Origin: Xanthobacter aminoxidans
GTDB lineage: Bacteria > Pseudomonadota > Alphaproteobacteria > Rhizobiales > Xanthobacteraceae
Direction: 5' to 3'
NCBI RefSeq assembly: GCF_023571765.1
Contig: NZ_JAMJXC010000009.1
Coordinates: forward strand, 1-64,000
Length of the DNA: 64,000 nucleotides
Shown here piece by piece: positions 55,265 to 63,937 of this stretch. Each line of letters opens with the position of its first letter. Positions within the stretch are counted from its first letter, which is position 1. The notes below the pieces were generated by a model, which saw nothing but the letters and a program-made list of their open reading frames with translations, did not search any database and had not been told where the DNA came from. A program made the translations under genes and the position numbers.

Positions 55265-56067
55265 AACGTCCGCCGCTCGAGGAGCGTTACGAAAATCTCG
55301 TGATCACACGCGAAGGGCGCCTGCTTACGATCACGATGAACCGGCCGGACGCCCTCAACGCCGCAGACGAGCTTCTGCACGAGGAACTCGCCGACGTCTT
55401 CTACGACGTGGCGAATGACGAGGGATCGGACGTTGTCGTCCTCACCGGCGCTGGCCGTGCCTTCTCGGCCGGCGGCGACATCGACTGGATGCAGTCGGCG
55501 ATCGACCGGCCCCACACCTTTGAGAAGACCATCCGCGAAGCCAAGCGTATCGTCTTCTCCATGCTCGATCTTGAAAAGCCGCTGATCGCGAAGGTGAACG
55601 GGCACGCCACGGGGCTGGGCTCGACGCTCGCGCTTGTCTGCGACGTGATCTTCGCCGCCGAGAATGCGAAGATCGGTGATCCGCACGTCTCGATTGGGCT
55701 CGTCGCAGGCGACGGCGGCGCGGCCATCTGGCCGCAGCTTATTGGCTATGCGCGCGCCAAGGAATATCTGCTGAGCGGCGACCTGATGCCGGCGACGAAG
55801 GCCGCGGAGATCGGGCTTATCAACCACGCCGTACCGGCCGAGGAACTCGACGCGGCGGTTGCATCCTATGTGGGCAAGCTGCTCGGCGGCGCGACCAAGG
55901 CGATCCGCTGGAGCAAGGTTGCAACCAATCTGGAGCTGAAGCGCATCTTCCACGCAATCATGGACACCAGCGTCGCCTATGAGGCCATGTCCAACCTGAC
56001 GTCGGACCACCAGGAGGCGGTCAACGCCTTCAGGGCCAAGCGCAAACCGAACTTCACCGGCGGCTGA
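55261..56067 (+). CDS. Enoyl-CoA hydratase/isomerase family protein
   Basis: This is a 268-residue crotonase. The oxyanion-hole segment GAGRAFSAGGDIDWMQSAID and NGHATGLGSTLALVCDVIFA are followed by KIGDPHVSIGLVAGDGGAAI. This is a GLVAGDGG-type active-site loop, with Asp at a position where many hydratases have Glu. The C-terminal helix region is normal. It should hydrate or isomerise the enoyl-CoA formed by the upstream dehydrogenases. It overlaps the preceding gene by 4 bases and is the last gene of the plus-strand operon. Confidence 0.9.
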   Translation: MKRPPLEERYENLVITREGRLLTITMNRPDALNAADELLHEELADVFYDVANDEGSDVVVLTGAGRAFSAGGDIDWMQSAIDRPHTFEKTIREAKRIVFSMLDLEKPLIAKVNGHATGLGSTLALVCDVIFAAENAKIGDPHVSIGLVAGDGGAAIWPQLIGYARAKEYLLSGDLMPATKAAEIGLINHAVPAEELDAAVASYVGKLLGGATKAIRWSKVATNLELKRIFHAIMDTSVAYEAMSNLTSDHQEAVNAFRAKRKPNFTGG

Positions 56068-56141
56068 CCCCCCAGCGTCACCGAACCGGGGCCGACGAGG
56101 CACGTTGGAAGTCCGCCCAGCGTCGGCTCCGTGGTCGGAAG

Positions 56142-57635
56142 TCAGCCGATTTCCTCATACCGGTTGCTGAAAGCGCCGACATGCTCTGACATGGCGCGCG
56201 CAGCCGCGGCGACATCGCCCGCGGTGATCGCGGTGACGATTTTCGTGTGATGGTTGAGCAACATGGCGTCGCAGGCGGGGCCGAAATCCGCGACGCCCAG
56301 CGAGACGTCGAAATAGGCCATCATCAGGTCGCGCAAGATCTCCGTGACGTAGAGATGTACGGCCGATCCAGCCGCGCGCGTGATCGTGAGATGGAGGCGC
56401 ATATCGAGGTCGATCCGGCGCCTGGGGGTCAGATGCGAGCGGCCCATCTCAGAGAGTATCCGTCGCATATCTTCCAGATCGGCCTCGGTGGCGCGCGCCG
56501 CCGCCCGGGAGGCCGCCCAGACTTCGAGGTAGCCGCGAAGCCGCGCCATGGTCCGCAAGTGGTCGAGATCGGCCGCCGCATAGGTTGCGAGCTCGGACTT
56601 CATATCCATCACCCGTGAGCCCGTGCGTTCGTCTGAAGCGACGACACCTTCTTCCCTCAGCGCGGCGAGAGCCTTTCGGATCGATGTGCGGCTTACGCCG
56701 AAGAGCTGGGCGAGCCGCCGCTCGCTGATGAGATGGCCTCCCTCGCTGGCTCGGCCCGTCGCGATCATGCCGACGATCTCGCGCGCGATGCGGCGCTTCA
56801 GTTCCTCATGGCCGGCTACTGCGAAGCCGCGCAGGATCGTATCCTGGTGCGTGGGGTGGTCGGCATCGACGGCGGAGCCGTGACCGACGCCTGCGATCGC
56901 GGCGGACAGGGCCGCTTTCGCGACCTCCATATCGGCATGGCAAATGCCGGCCGAGAGCGCGTGCCGGCGCGACAGCACGAAATCGCTCAAGCCGCCCCGT
57001 GCCATCCGGTGCGAATGGTCGAACAGGCAGTGCATGCCGCGGCGGAGCTGTTCCGTGACGAGGCGGTAGACCGGATTGCCGGTTGCGTTCGCGATGAGGA
57101 CGCGCAGTTGCGTTTCCTGCTCGGCCACGTCCTGCGCATGGGCGGGGGGCGGAAGCGCCATGATGGCGGCCGACACCTCGTTAAGGGTTTCCGGTCCCGA
57201 CCGCGTCAGCAGGCGCTCGATGAGGCAGCGGTCGAGAAACCCGATAAGACCGCGCAGGTCCTCGAGGTTCTCTGCGTTCGCCTTGATCAGCGCGTCAAGC
57301 TTGGCGTTCTGGTTCATCGGCACCACCCGCGTGCCGGACCCCTGGACGGCTTCGATGTAACCTTCGGACTTGAGCCGGGCGAGGGCTGTCCGGACGCAGA
57401 CCCTGCTTGCCGGAACGGCCATTGCGATCCGGCGCTCGGCCGGCAACCTCGCGCCGGGGGGCAGGTTGCCGGACGCGATCATCCCCAGCACGGCGACGGC
57501 GAGACGGTCCGACAGGGCAGGATTGGTCTGCATGTGAAGATCGATGGCTGACAGCTTGCCGAAGTCGTCGATCATCATCGGACAAGCCGTATCCCCCCGC
57601 AGGAGGGACAATCCGATTTCCAGTCCACCGGCCAT
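56142..57635 (-). CDS. Tandem FadR/GntR-type regulator (two HTH-FCD units)
   Basis: This is a 497-residue protein, about twice the usual 220-250. The first unit has a GntR winged helix (AVLGMIASGNLPPGARLPAE, CVRTALARLKSEGYIEAVQG) followed by an all-helical FCD-like region. From about residue 285 a second unit repeats this: LKRRIAREIVGMIATGRASE, SERRLAQLFGVSRTSIRKAL, ALREEGVVASDERTG, then a helical effector domain with RRRIDLDMRLHLTITRAAGS. The second FCD domain keeps His residues (HLT; NHHTK; MSEHV) that bind metal or acid ligands in this family. ATG 57635 has a perfect GGAGGAA site. Confidence 0.88.
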   Translation of the reverse strand: MAGGLEIGLSLLRGDTACPMMIDDFGKLSAIDLHMQTNPALSDRLAVAVLGMIASGNLPPGARLPAERRIAMAVPASRVCVRTALARLKSEGYIEAVQGSGTRVVPMNQNAKLDALIKANAENLEDLRGLIGFLDRCLIERLLTRSGPETLNEVSAAIMALPPPAHAQDVAEQETQLRVLIANATGNPVYRLVTEQLRRGMHCLFDHSHRMARGGLSDFVLSRRHALSAGICHADMEVAKAALSAAIAGVGHGSAVDADHPTHQDTILRGFAVAGHEELKRRIAREIVGMIATGRASEGGHLISERRLAQLFGVSRTSIRKALAALREEGVVASDERTGSRVMDMKSELATYAAADLDHLRTMARLRGYLEVWAASRAAARATEADLEDMRRILSEMGRSHLTPRRRIDLDMRLHLTITRAAGSAVHLYVTEILRDLMMAYFDVSLGVADFGPACDAMLLNHHTKIVTAITAGDVAAAARAMSEHVGAFSNRYEEIG

Positions 57636-58129
57636 GCAGCGTTCCTCCGGTCTCGCCTCTATTTCCGGGCGTTGACCTTGTTGGGGAGTGTACCGCCTTC
57701 GGCTGCGCGTTCAATGGAAGATGCGGGACGACGTTGCGGCCTTGCGAACTTGCGAGGATTGAACCGGCCTGCAAGACATCAATCGGACGTCTGGCGGCTT
57801 TTCGCCTGGCGCCCGAAGCGGCTCCCGCCGGCACCGGGGCGTGGTCTCAGTCCGCTCCCGAAACACGCCTCACGTGCCGCGAGAAGAACGGGCCGCCCTT
57901 GGGGGGCGTTTTTCTTGCTTTGGCGGCATGGCGTCCTGAATAGAGACTGTGAATCACATTCGCAGCGAAATTAATAGGTCCTGAGTCTAGAATCCTAGAC
58001 GCCTTATTCCCTAAATGTGAGGCAAGGAGGCCCCGATGATGGCCGCGGCCATGCGTTCGTTGACGCCGTGCGCAGGGAGAGGAAGACGTCCATTCCCGGC
58101 GGCCTGAAATTGAAGCTGGGCCGCTGAAT
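57636..58129. other. 494-base intergenic region upstream of the tandem regulator
   Basis: No gene is supported. It includes a GC-rich hairpin CGCCC/GGGCG at 57894-57908 followed by TTTTT on the plus strand. That looks like a rho-independent terminator, but no plus-strand gene lies directly before it. It also contains the palindrome at 57985-58000. The promoter of the tandem regulator should lie in its left part. Confidence 0.45.
57985..58000. promoter_or_regulatory. Palindrome GTCTAG-AATC-CTAGAC
   Basis: This perfect 6-base inverted repeat has a 4-base centre, in a relatively AT-rich part of the gap. It might be an operator for the adjacent regulator. No promoter was identified with it. Confidence 0.35.
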
Positions 58130-58840
58130 TCATATGCCAAGATAGGCATGGCGAACGTGATCGCTCTCTCGCAACTCGTCCGCTGTCCCTGACAATACGA
58201 TTGCACCGTTCTCGATAACATAAGCGCGCGAAACCAGGCCCAAGGCGACGGGCACGTCCTGCTCCACCAGAAGCAAGGTCAGTCCTGATCGAACAAGACC
58301 CCGCAGGACCTCGTAGAGTTCACGAACGACCATCGGCGCCAGCCCTAGGGAGGGTTCGTCCAGCATCACCAGTCGCGGTTTCGACATCAACGCGCGGCCG
58401 ATGGCGACCATCTGCTGCTGTCCACCGGAGAGTGTTCCGGCCTGGGCGTCGCGCTTTGTCACCAGCATGGGAAAAATCTGCCAGATGTCTTCCAGCGCGG
58501 CCTCGCGCGCCGCCCTGCCGGGCAGGGGAGTGCCGCCGACCAACAGGTTCTCGCGGACCGTGAGGGAGGGGAAGATATGGCGGGCTTCCGGCACCTGGAC
58601 GAGGCCCGCATGCGGAATGCGGTGCGCCGGCATCGCGACAAGATCCCGGCCATCAAACGATATCGCTCCCGCCGTGGGTGCGATCAGGCCGGAAATCGTG
58701 CGCAGGAGGGTTGATTTGCCGGCGCCGTTCGGGCCGAGGATCGCGACCGCCTCGCCGGCTGCGACCTCAAGGGAGACGTCGCTGAGCACCTGGAGCGTTC
58801 CATAGCCGGAGCGAACACCTTCGACGGAGAGCAGCGTCAT
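58130..58840 (-). CDS. Second branched-chain-type ABC ATPase (LivF-like)
   Basis: This is a 236-residue ABC ATPase with EGVRSGYGTLQVLSDVSLEV, Walker A LGPNGAGKSTLLRTISGL, signature GTLSGGQQQMVAIGRALMS, Walker B LVMLDEPSLGLAPM and the end HVRHAYLGI. The start overlaps the stop of the permease-ATPase fusion (ATGA at 58837-58840). It belongs to a separate import system from the one at 44.8-49.6 kb. The substrate is unknown. Confidence 0.9.
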   Translation of the reverse strand: MTLLSVEGVRSGYGTLQVLSDVSLEVAAGEAVAILGPNGAGKSTLLRTISGLIAPTAGAISFDGRDLVAMPAHRIPHAGLVQVPEARHIFPSLTVRENLLVGGTPLPGRAAREAALEDIWQIFPMLVTKRDAQAGTLSGGQQQMVAIGRALMSKPRLVMLDEPSLGLAPMVVRELYEVLRGLVRSGLTLLLVEQDVPVALGLVSRAYVIENGAIVLSGTADELRESDHVRHAYLGI

Positions 58841-60645
58841 CGTGCCTTGACCTTATCGAGCGGGGGAGAAGCCGGCTCCTCGGCCGGACTGCCAAGGTAG
58901 GCTTCCACGACGCGGGGATTGCGGGCCACGTCGCTCGGCACCCCTTCGGCTATGAGCTCTCCCGCATCTAGCACGATGATCCGGTCCGACAGGGCCATCA
59001 CCGCGCGGATGTGATGTTCGATGAAAATGACCGTCACGCCCAAGTCCCGGATGCTGCGGATCAGCTCGATGGCGTCGTTGATCTCGCGCGGGGTCAGCCC
59101 GGCCATGATCTCGTCGAGGAGGATGAGGCGGGGGCAGGTGGCGAGCGCGCGCGCGATCTCGAGGCGACGCTGCACCGCGAGCGTAACATCCGCGCTCGCC
59201 ATGTCGCGATACTGGTCGAGGCGCGTCAGCGACAGGACGGAGCCCGCGATGGCCGCTGCATCCGCCTCCGACCGTCCGACCAAGGCCGCCGCATAGACCG
59301 TTTCGGCAACGGTCAGCGTGGGAAAGGCGCGGGTGATCTGGAACGTGCGCCCGATGCCGGCGCGGCAGATTTCATGCGGCGGAAGGCCGGCGATTTCCCG
59401 CCCGTCGAAGGTGATGCTGCCGCTCGTGGGCTTGAGGGACCCGGCGAGCAGCGAGAACAGGGTTGTCTTGCCCGCGCCGTTCGGTCCGATGATGCCCAGG
59501 ATCTCACCCGACCGCACCTCGATAGATACGTCCCGCACCGCAAAGACGCCACCGAAATTCTTCGACACGCTGCTTGCCGTCAGGATCACGCGGCCGTCGG
59601 CGGCCTTGGTGCGGTTAACGTCAGGAGCGGAACCCGCCGCAGGTGCGAGGTCTGGTACCGAGAGCGCGCCACGCGTCAGGCCGAAGCGTCTGAGGCCGGA
59701 GACGAGGCCGCCGGGGAAGCTCAGAATGGCGAGCATCAGCGCGACACCATAGATGAGATGATGCGCGCTCGATCCCCCTGCACTTGCAAGAGCCGTCCGC
59801 AGATACTCGCCCGCCGGCACCAGCACCAGCGGGCCAAGCACTGGCCCGAGCAAGCTGCCTGCGCCGCCGACGACAGCGAAGAGAAGAAGATAGATGGTGA
59901 TCTCGACGCCAAACACCGATTGGGGATCGATGAACCCAGTGTGCTGGGCGCTGAAGGTGCCGGCCATCGCCGCGAAGAAGGCGCTGACCGCGAACGTGAA
60001 CAGCTTGACCGCCATCGTGTTGATGCCGATGGCGCCGGCGGCGGCTTCGCTGTCATGGATGGCACGCCAGTAGAAGCCGAGCCGACCCGAATAGAGGATC
60101 TGGATGGTGGCCAGGGCGAAGGTCGTCAGGGCGCCGGCAAGGAGGAGATAGCTCACCGGGCTGTTGAAGCGCATGTCCCACACGGACTGCCCCACCGCCG
60201 GGGGAAACAGGCCATTGGTTCCGCCCAGCGCCGGGATGCCGCTGACCGCGAAGAGCAGGACATAGGACGACGCCAGCGTCAGGAGCGAGAAGACGAGGGG
60301 GCTGAGGCCGCGGCGGAATGGCAGATACCCCACGATCATCGAAAACCCGGCCGCGAGCAGGCCCCCGACCAGCATGCCAAGCCAGGGGCTCACGCCGTGG
60401 GCGGTTGCGAGATACACGGCGGTGTAGGCGCCCAGCCCGAAGAAGGCCGAATGTCCGAACGAGACTTGGCCGAGCAGGCCGCCGACCATGTTCCAGGATG
60501 CCGCCAGCAGGATCCAGCCGAGCAGGCCGACCATGATGCCGATCCAGTAGCCGTCCAGGAACACCGCGGCCGCGGCGATGGCGAGCCACATGGCGACGAG
60601 GGCCGCCGCTGTCTGGCTGCGGGTGAAGCGGGAGAGACTGTTCAT
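58837..60645 (-). CDS. Fused LivM permease and LivG ATPase
   Basis: This is a 602-residue protein. Residues 1-330 form a LivM permease (GLLGQVSFGHSAFFGLGAYT, RAIHDSEAAAGAIGINTMAV, LFAVVGGAGSLLGPVLGPLV). After a ~30-residue linker (LSVPDLAPAAGSAPDVNRTK), residues ~355-602 form a LivG ATPase: SKNFGGVFAVRDVSIEVRSG, Walker A IIGPNGAGKTTLFSLLAGSL, Walker B RLILLDEIMAGLTPREINDA and the terminal RNPRVVEAYLGSP. This fusion replaces two genes. ATG 60645 overlaps the LivH stop. Confidence 0.88.
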   Translation of the reverse strand: MNSLSRFTRSQTAAALVAMWLAIAAAAVFLDGYWIGIMVGLLGWILLAASWNMVGGLLGQVSFGHSAFFGLGAYTAVYLATAHGVSPWLGMLVGGLLAAGFSMIVGYLPFRRGLSPLVFSLLTLASSYVLLFAVSGIPALGGTNGLFPPAVGQSVWDMRFNSPVSYLLLAGALTTFALATIQILYSGRLGFYWRAIHDSEAAAGAIGINTMAVKLFTFAVSAFFAAMAGTFSAQHTGFIDPQSVFGVEITIYLLLFAVVGGAGSLLGPVLGPLVLVPAGEYLRTALASAGGSSAHHLIYGVALMLAILSFPGGLVSGLRRFGLTRGALSVPDLAPAAGSAPDVNRTKAADGRVILTASSVSKNFGGVFAVRDVSIEVRSGEILGIIGPNGAGKTTLFSLLAGSLKPTSGSITFDGREIAGLPPHEICRAGIGRTFQITRAFPTLTVAETVYAAALVGRSEADAAAIAGSVLSLTRLDQYRDMASADVTLAVQRRLEIARALATCPRLILLDEIMAGLTPREINDAIELIRSIRDLGVTVIFIEHHIRAVMALSDRIIVLDAGELIAEGVPSDVARNPRVVEAYLGSPAEEPASPPLDKVKAR

Positions 60646-61517
60646 GCTTCGCTCCCGCGTCCGAACAGGCCACGGGGACGGGCCAGGAGAGCGAGGCCGA
60701 ACACCAGGTAGATGATGCCGGGCGCCGCGGGATTGTTGAAGAGCGCGCTGGTCACGGCTTCGACGATGCCGATCAGGAGACCACCGACGAACGCCCCCCG
60801 CAAGTCGCCGAGGCCGCCGAGCACCACGACCATCAGCGACAGCAGGCTGTACTGGATGCCGGCCGTCGGCGTGAGCTGTGAGAAGGCCATGAGGCATCCT
60901 GCCGGCACGGCGAGAAGCGCCGTGCACCCGACGAACACCATCATCTGGACCGAGCGGACAGGAATGCCGCAGAGAATGGCCATCGTCGGGTCCTGAGCCA
61001 CCGCCCTCAGGCGGCGGCCGAATTCCGTGCTGAGGATGAACCAGGTGAGCGCGGCACAAACGACGATCGAGATGAGGAACCCGATCAGCTCCGGCGTCCC
61101 GATCACCACGCCCGCAACCCGGAACGCCGCGCCGTCAAGCGACGTGCGCACGTTCAGAAGGTCTGCGCCGAACACCAGAAGCGCGGTGCTCTGGATGGCA
61201 AAGGACAGTCCGAGCGTCACCTGCGCCTGCATCAGGGGACCGGCGCCGAGCACCCGCCGGATCAGCACGAAATAAACGGCGATGCCAATCAGGGCGAGAA
61301 CGGGAGCCACGAGGACGATGGCGGCGTACGGGTTGATCCCGAACGCCTGGTTGAGGACGACGATGCCGTACATGCCGGCCATCAGGAGGTCGCCGTGGGC
61401 GAAATTCAGCACTCGCATCACGCCGAAGACGAGCGCCAGCGACATTGCGACGAGTGCATAGATGCCGCCGAGCAGCAGGCCGGAAACGACGGCCTGGAGG
61501 AGGGTTGCGAAAGACAT
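60642..61517 (-). CDS. Second branched-chain-type ABC permease (LivH-like)
   Basis: This is a 291-residue membrane protein with SGLLLGGIYALVAMSLALVF, GVMRVLNFAHGDLLMAGMYG, coupling loop EFGRRLRAVAQDPTMAILCG and MVVVLGGLGDLRGAFVGGLL. ATG 61517 (MSFATLLQAVVSG) was preferred over a longer frame lacking a ribosome site. It pairs with the LivM half of the fusion and follows the binding-protein gene by 16 bases. Confidence 0.9.
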   Translation of the reverse strand: MSFATLLQAVVSGLLLGGIYALVAMSLALVFGVMRVLNFAHGDLLMAGMYGIVVLNQAFGINPYAAIVLVAPVLALIGIAVYFVLIRRVLGAGPLMQAQVTLGLSFAIQSTALLVFGADLLNVRTSLDGAAFRVAGVVIGTPELIGFLISIVVCAALTWFILSTEFGRRLRAVAQDPTMAILCGIPVRSVQMMVFVGCTALLAVPAGCLMAFSQLTPTAGIQYSLLSLMVVVLGGLGDLRGAFVGGLLIGIVEAVTSALFNNPAAPGIIYLVFGLALLARPRGLFGRGSEA

Positions 61518-61533
61518 GCGCTGGCTTGCTCGT

Positions 61534-62748
61534 TCAGGGCAACATGACGGGCTTGCCGACGGCAATGCTCGGAGGGAAGACGGTGACCTTGCGCTTGCCG
61601 TCGACCCAGGCCGCCACGAGATCCTCGGCGCCGAGGTTCCGGCCGTTCGCCGGATCGAAGCGGATGGAGCGGAAGGACGTCACTGTTTGGTCGCCGGGAA
61701 TGTCGAGCTTGCGGAAAGCGTCGCGCATCGAGGTGGTGGTCAGGTCCGGGGAGGCCTTGAGAGCCGATTCGAGCGCGGCCTTCAGCGTGAAGATGGCGGC
61801 GTAGCAGGTGCCGGCATAGCTCGACGGCTCGGCACCGAACTTCTTCAAATAGGCCTCGCGGAATGCGGCGGCGCGCTTGATGTCGGGATTGAAGTAGTCG
61901 ACGTTCGCGACGTGAAGCTGCTCGATGATGGCGGGGTCAACGAGTTCCGGGAGGCGCGGGTCGCCCATGCCGCCGCCGATGCCGAGCACGTAGGGTTTGA
62001 AGTCGAGCTGGCGGGCCGCCTTCATCCCGGCCACCACATCCTCGGTATAGCCGATCCAGACGACGAGCTCGGGCGTGCTGTCCTGAACCTTGCGCATCAC
62101 AGGCAGCAGGTTGCGGTCGGCACGGTTGTAGGTGGTCTCGCTGACGACCTTCACGCCATTGGCATCCATGAGCTTGCGAAGGCGCTCGCCGGTGCCCGCG
62201 CCGCGGGGGCTGTCCTCATAGAGCAGAGCGATCCGGCGGTCGGCGAGAGGCTTTGTGCCGGTGGCGGTCTTCATGTAGGCGAATGCGGTGGCCGCCTCGT
62301 CGTCGCTGCTCATCTGGTGGGAGAAATACCATTTGTAGCCGCGGGCCAGGATATCGGCCGAGACCGCCGAACCGTTGAGCAGGGGAACCTGCGCGGATTC
62401 TGCGTACTGCGCGGCGCCCGACGTGCCGGCGCTGATGTCGCAGGCGAGGACGACCGGTGCCCGCCCCTCGCGCGTCAGCCGCTCCATCTCGCGCCGCGCG
62501 ATCTCGGGCCGGCCCTGCGTGTCCACGATTTCGAGCTGGAGAGGCCGGCCGCCGATGCCGCCTGCCGCATTGATCGTTTCCTGGGCAACCTCCGCGGCCT
62601 TCTTGGAATCCTGTCCCAGCACCGCGATCGATCCGGTGAGCGGCGTCATCATCGGCACGCGGATGGCTTCCTGAGCCTGCGTTTCGTGGACGAGGAGCGT
62701 CGACGCCGCAAGAGCGAGGCCTGCATAGAGGCAATGGCGCAATCTCAT
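61534..62748 (-). CDS. Second branched-chain-type ABC substrate-binding protein
   Basis: This is a 404-residue periplasmic protein with a signal peptide MRLRHCLYAGLALAASTLLV and the LivJ-type fold (VPMMTPLTGSIAVLGQDSKK, INAAGGIGGRPLQLEIVDTQ, DISAGTSGAAQYAESAQVPL, LLYEDSPRGAGTGERLRKLM). GGGGAAG precedes ATG 62748. It starts the second transporter operon. The ligand is unknown; the neighbouring fatty-acid-type genes suggest an organic acid. Confidence 0.9.
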   Translation of the reverse strand: MRLRHCLYAGLALAASTLLVHETQAQEAIRVPMMTPLTGSIAVLGQDSKKAAEVAQETINAAGGIGGRPLQLEIVDTQGRPEIARREMERLTREGRAPVVLACDISAGTSGAAQYAESAQVPLLNGSAVSADILARGYKWYFSHQMSSDDEAATAFAYMKTATGTKPLADRRIALLYEDSPRGAGTGERLRKLMDANGVKVVSETTYNRADRNLLPVMRKVQDSTPELVVWIGYTEDVVAGMKAARQLDFKPYVLGIGGGMGDPRLPELVDPAIIEQLHVANVDYFNPDIKRAAAFREAYLKKFGAEPSSYAGTCYAAIFTLKAALESALKASPDLTTTSMRDAFRKLDIPGDQTVTSFRSIRFDPANGRNLGAEDLVAAWVDGKRKVTVFPPSIAVGKPVMLP

Positions 62749-62992
62749 CGTCTTCCCCTGGTTCTGTTTGGCGTTGGTGTCAGTGTTCACGGGAGATGCG
62801 CCCTGGGACAAGCCGAGGGGGGGCATCAACACCAGCGTGCGATTTTCCCTTGCGGGGGCGGTGGAGCAGGGACGAGGCGGCCGACCGCGCGCCTGAGGTG
62901 TTCAGTCCCCGGGGGAGCGGGCTGACCTCCCGCTCCTTCGGCGCCTGCCGAGCGCCGGACGGAACAGGCCTCCCGCCCGGCAATCTCGGATC

Positions 62993-63937
62993 CTATCCCT
63001 TAACCTTGGCGATTTCCGCCTTGAGTTCAGGGATGACGGTGTTGATATCGCCGACGAGGCCGTAGTCCGCCACCTGGAAGATGGGGGCTTCCTCGTCCTT
63101 GTTGACGGCGACGATGACCTTGGAGTCCTTCATGCCGGCGAGATGCTGGATGGCGCCGGAGATGCCGAGGGCGACGTAGAGCTCGGGGGCGACGACCTTG
63201 CCGGTCTGGCCCACCTGCCAGTCGTTCGGGGCATAGCCCGCATCCACCGCGGCGCGCGAGGCGCCCACCGCCGCGCCCAGCGCGTCGGCCAGAGGCTCGA
63301 TCAGCTCGGCGAACTTCTCCCGCGAGCCCACCGCGCGGCCACCCGACACGATGATCTTCGCGGCGGTCAGCTCGGGACGGTCGGAAGCGGCGATGCTCTC
63401 TTCCACGAAGGTGGAGAGCGCCGGGTCGGACGCCGCGCCAACGCTCTCGATGGCGGCCGAGCCGCCTTCGGGCGTGGCGGCGAAGGAGGCGGTGCGCACC
63501 GTCACCACCTTCTTGGCGTCGTTGGACTTCACCGTCTGGATGGCGTTGCCGGCATAGATGGGCCGCTCGAACGTGTCGGGCGCGACCACCTTGATGATGT
63601 CGGACACCTGCATCACGTCCAAGAGCGCGGCGACGCGCGGCAGCACGTTCTTGGCGCTGGCGGTGGAGGGGCCGACGATGGCGTCGTAGGACCCGGCCAG
63701 CGAGACGAGCAGCGCCGCCAGCGGCTCGGCGAGACGGTGCGCATAGAGCGCGTCGTCGGCCAGCAGCACCTTCTCGACGCCCGAGAGCTTCGCGGCGGCC
63801 TCGGCCACGCCCTTGGCATTCTGGCCGGCGACCAGCACATGCACCGGCGCGCCCATGGCGGCGGCGGCGGTGAGGGCCTTGGCGGTGACGCCGTTGAGGG
63901 CCGAATTGTCGTGTTCGGCAATGAGCAGAACGGCCAT
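62993..63937 (-). CDS. etfA: Electron transfer flavoprotein subunit alpha
   Basis: This is a 314-residue ETF alpha. The N-terminal domain starts [20 protein letters not shown]. The C-terminal FAD domain has [60 protein letters not shown] and [19 protein letters not shown]. With EtfB it carries electrons from acyl-CoA dehydrogenases to ETF-quinone oxidoreductase. The start overlaps the EtfB stop (TGATG at 63935-63939). It could serve the acyl-CoA dehydrogenases at 53-55 kb. Confidence 0.95.
   Translation of the reverse strand: MAVLLIAEHDNSALNGVTAKALTAAAAMGAPVHVLVAGQNAKGVAEAAAKLSGVEKVLLADDALYAHRLAEPLAALLVSLAGSYDAIVGPSTASAKNVLPRVAALLDVMQVSDIIKVVAPDTFERPIYAGNAIQTVKSNDAKKVVTVRTASFAATPEGGSAAIESVGAASDPALSTFVEESIAASDRPELTAAKIIVSGGRAVGSREKFAELIEPLADALGAAVGASRAAVDAGYAPNDWQVGQTGKVVAPELYVALGISGAIQHLAGMKDSKVIVAVNKDEEAPIFQVADYGLVGDINTVIPELKAEIAKVKG

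Noticed and set aside
59011-60711. 566-residue plus-strand open frame
   Set aside because: Antisense shadow of the fused LivM-LivG gene, which has all ABC motifs.
61462-62925. 487-residue plus-strand open frame
   Set aside because: Antisense to the second substrate-binding protein, which has a signal peptide and clear family motifs.
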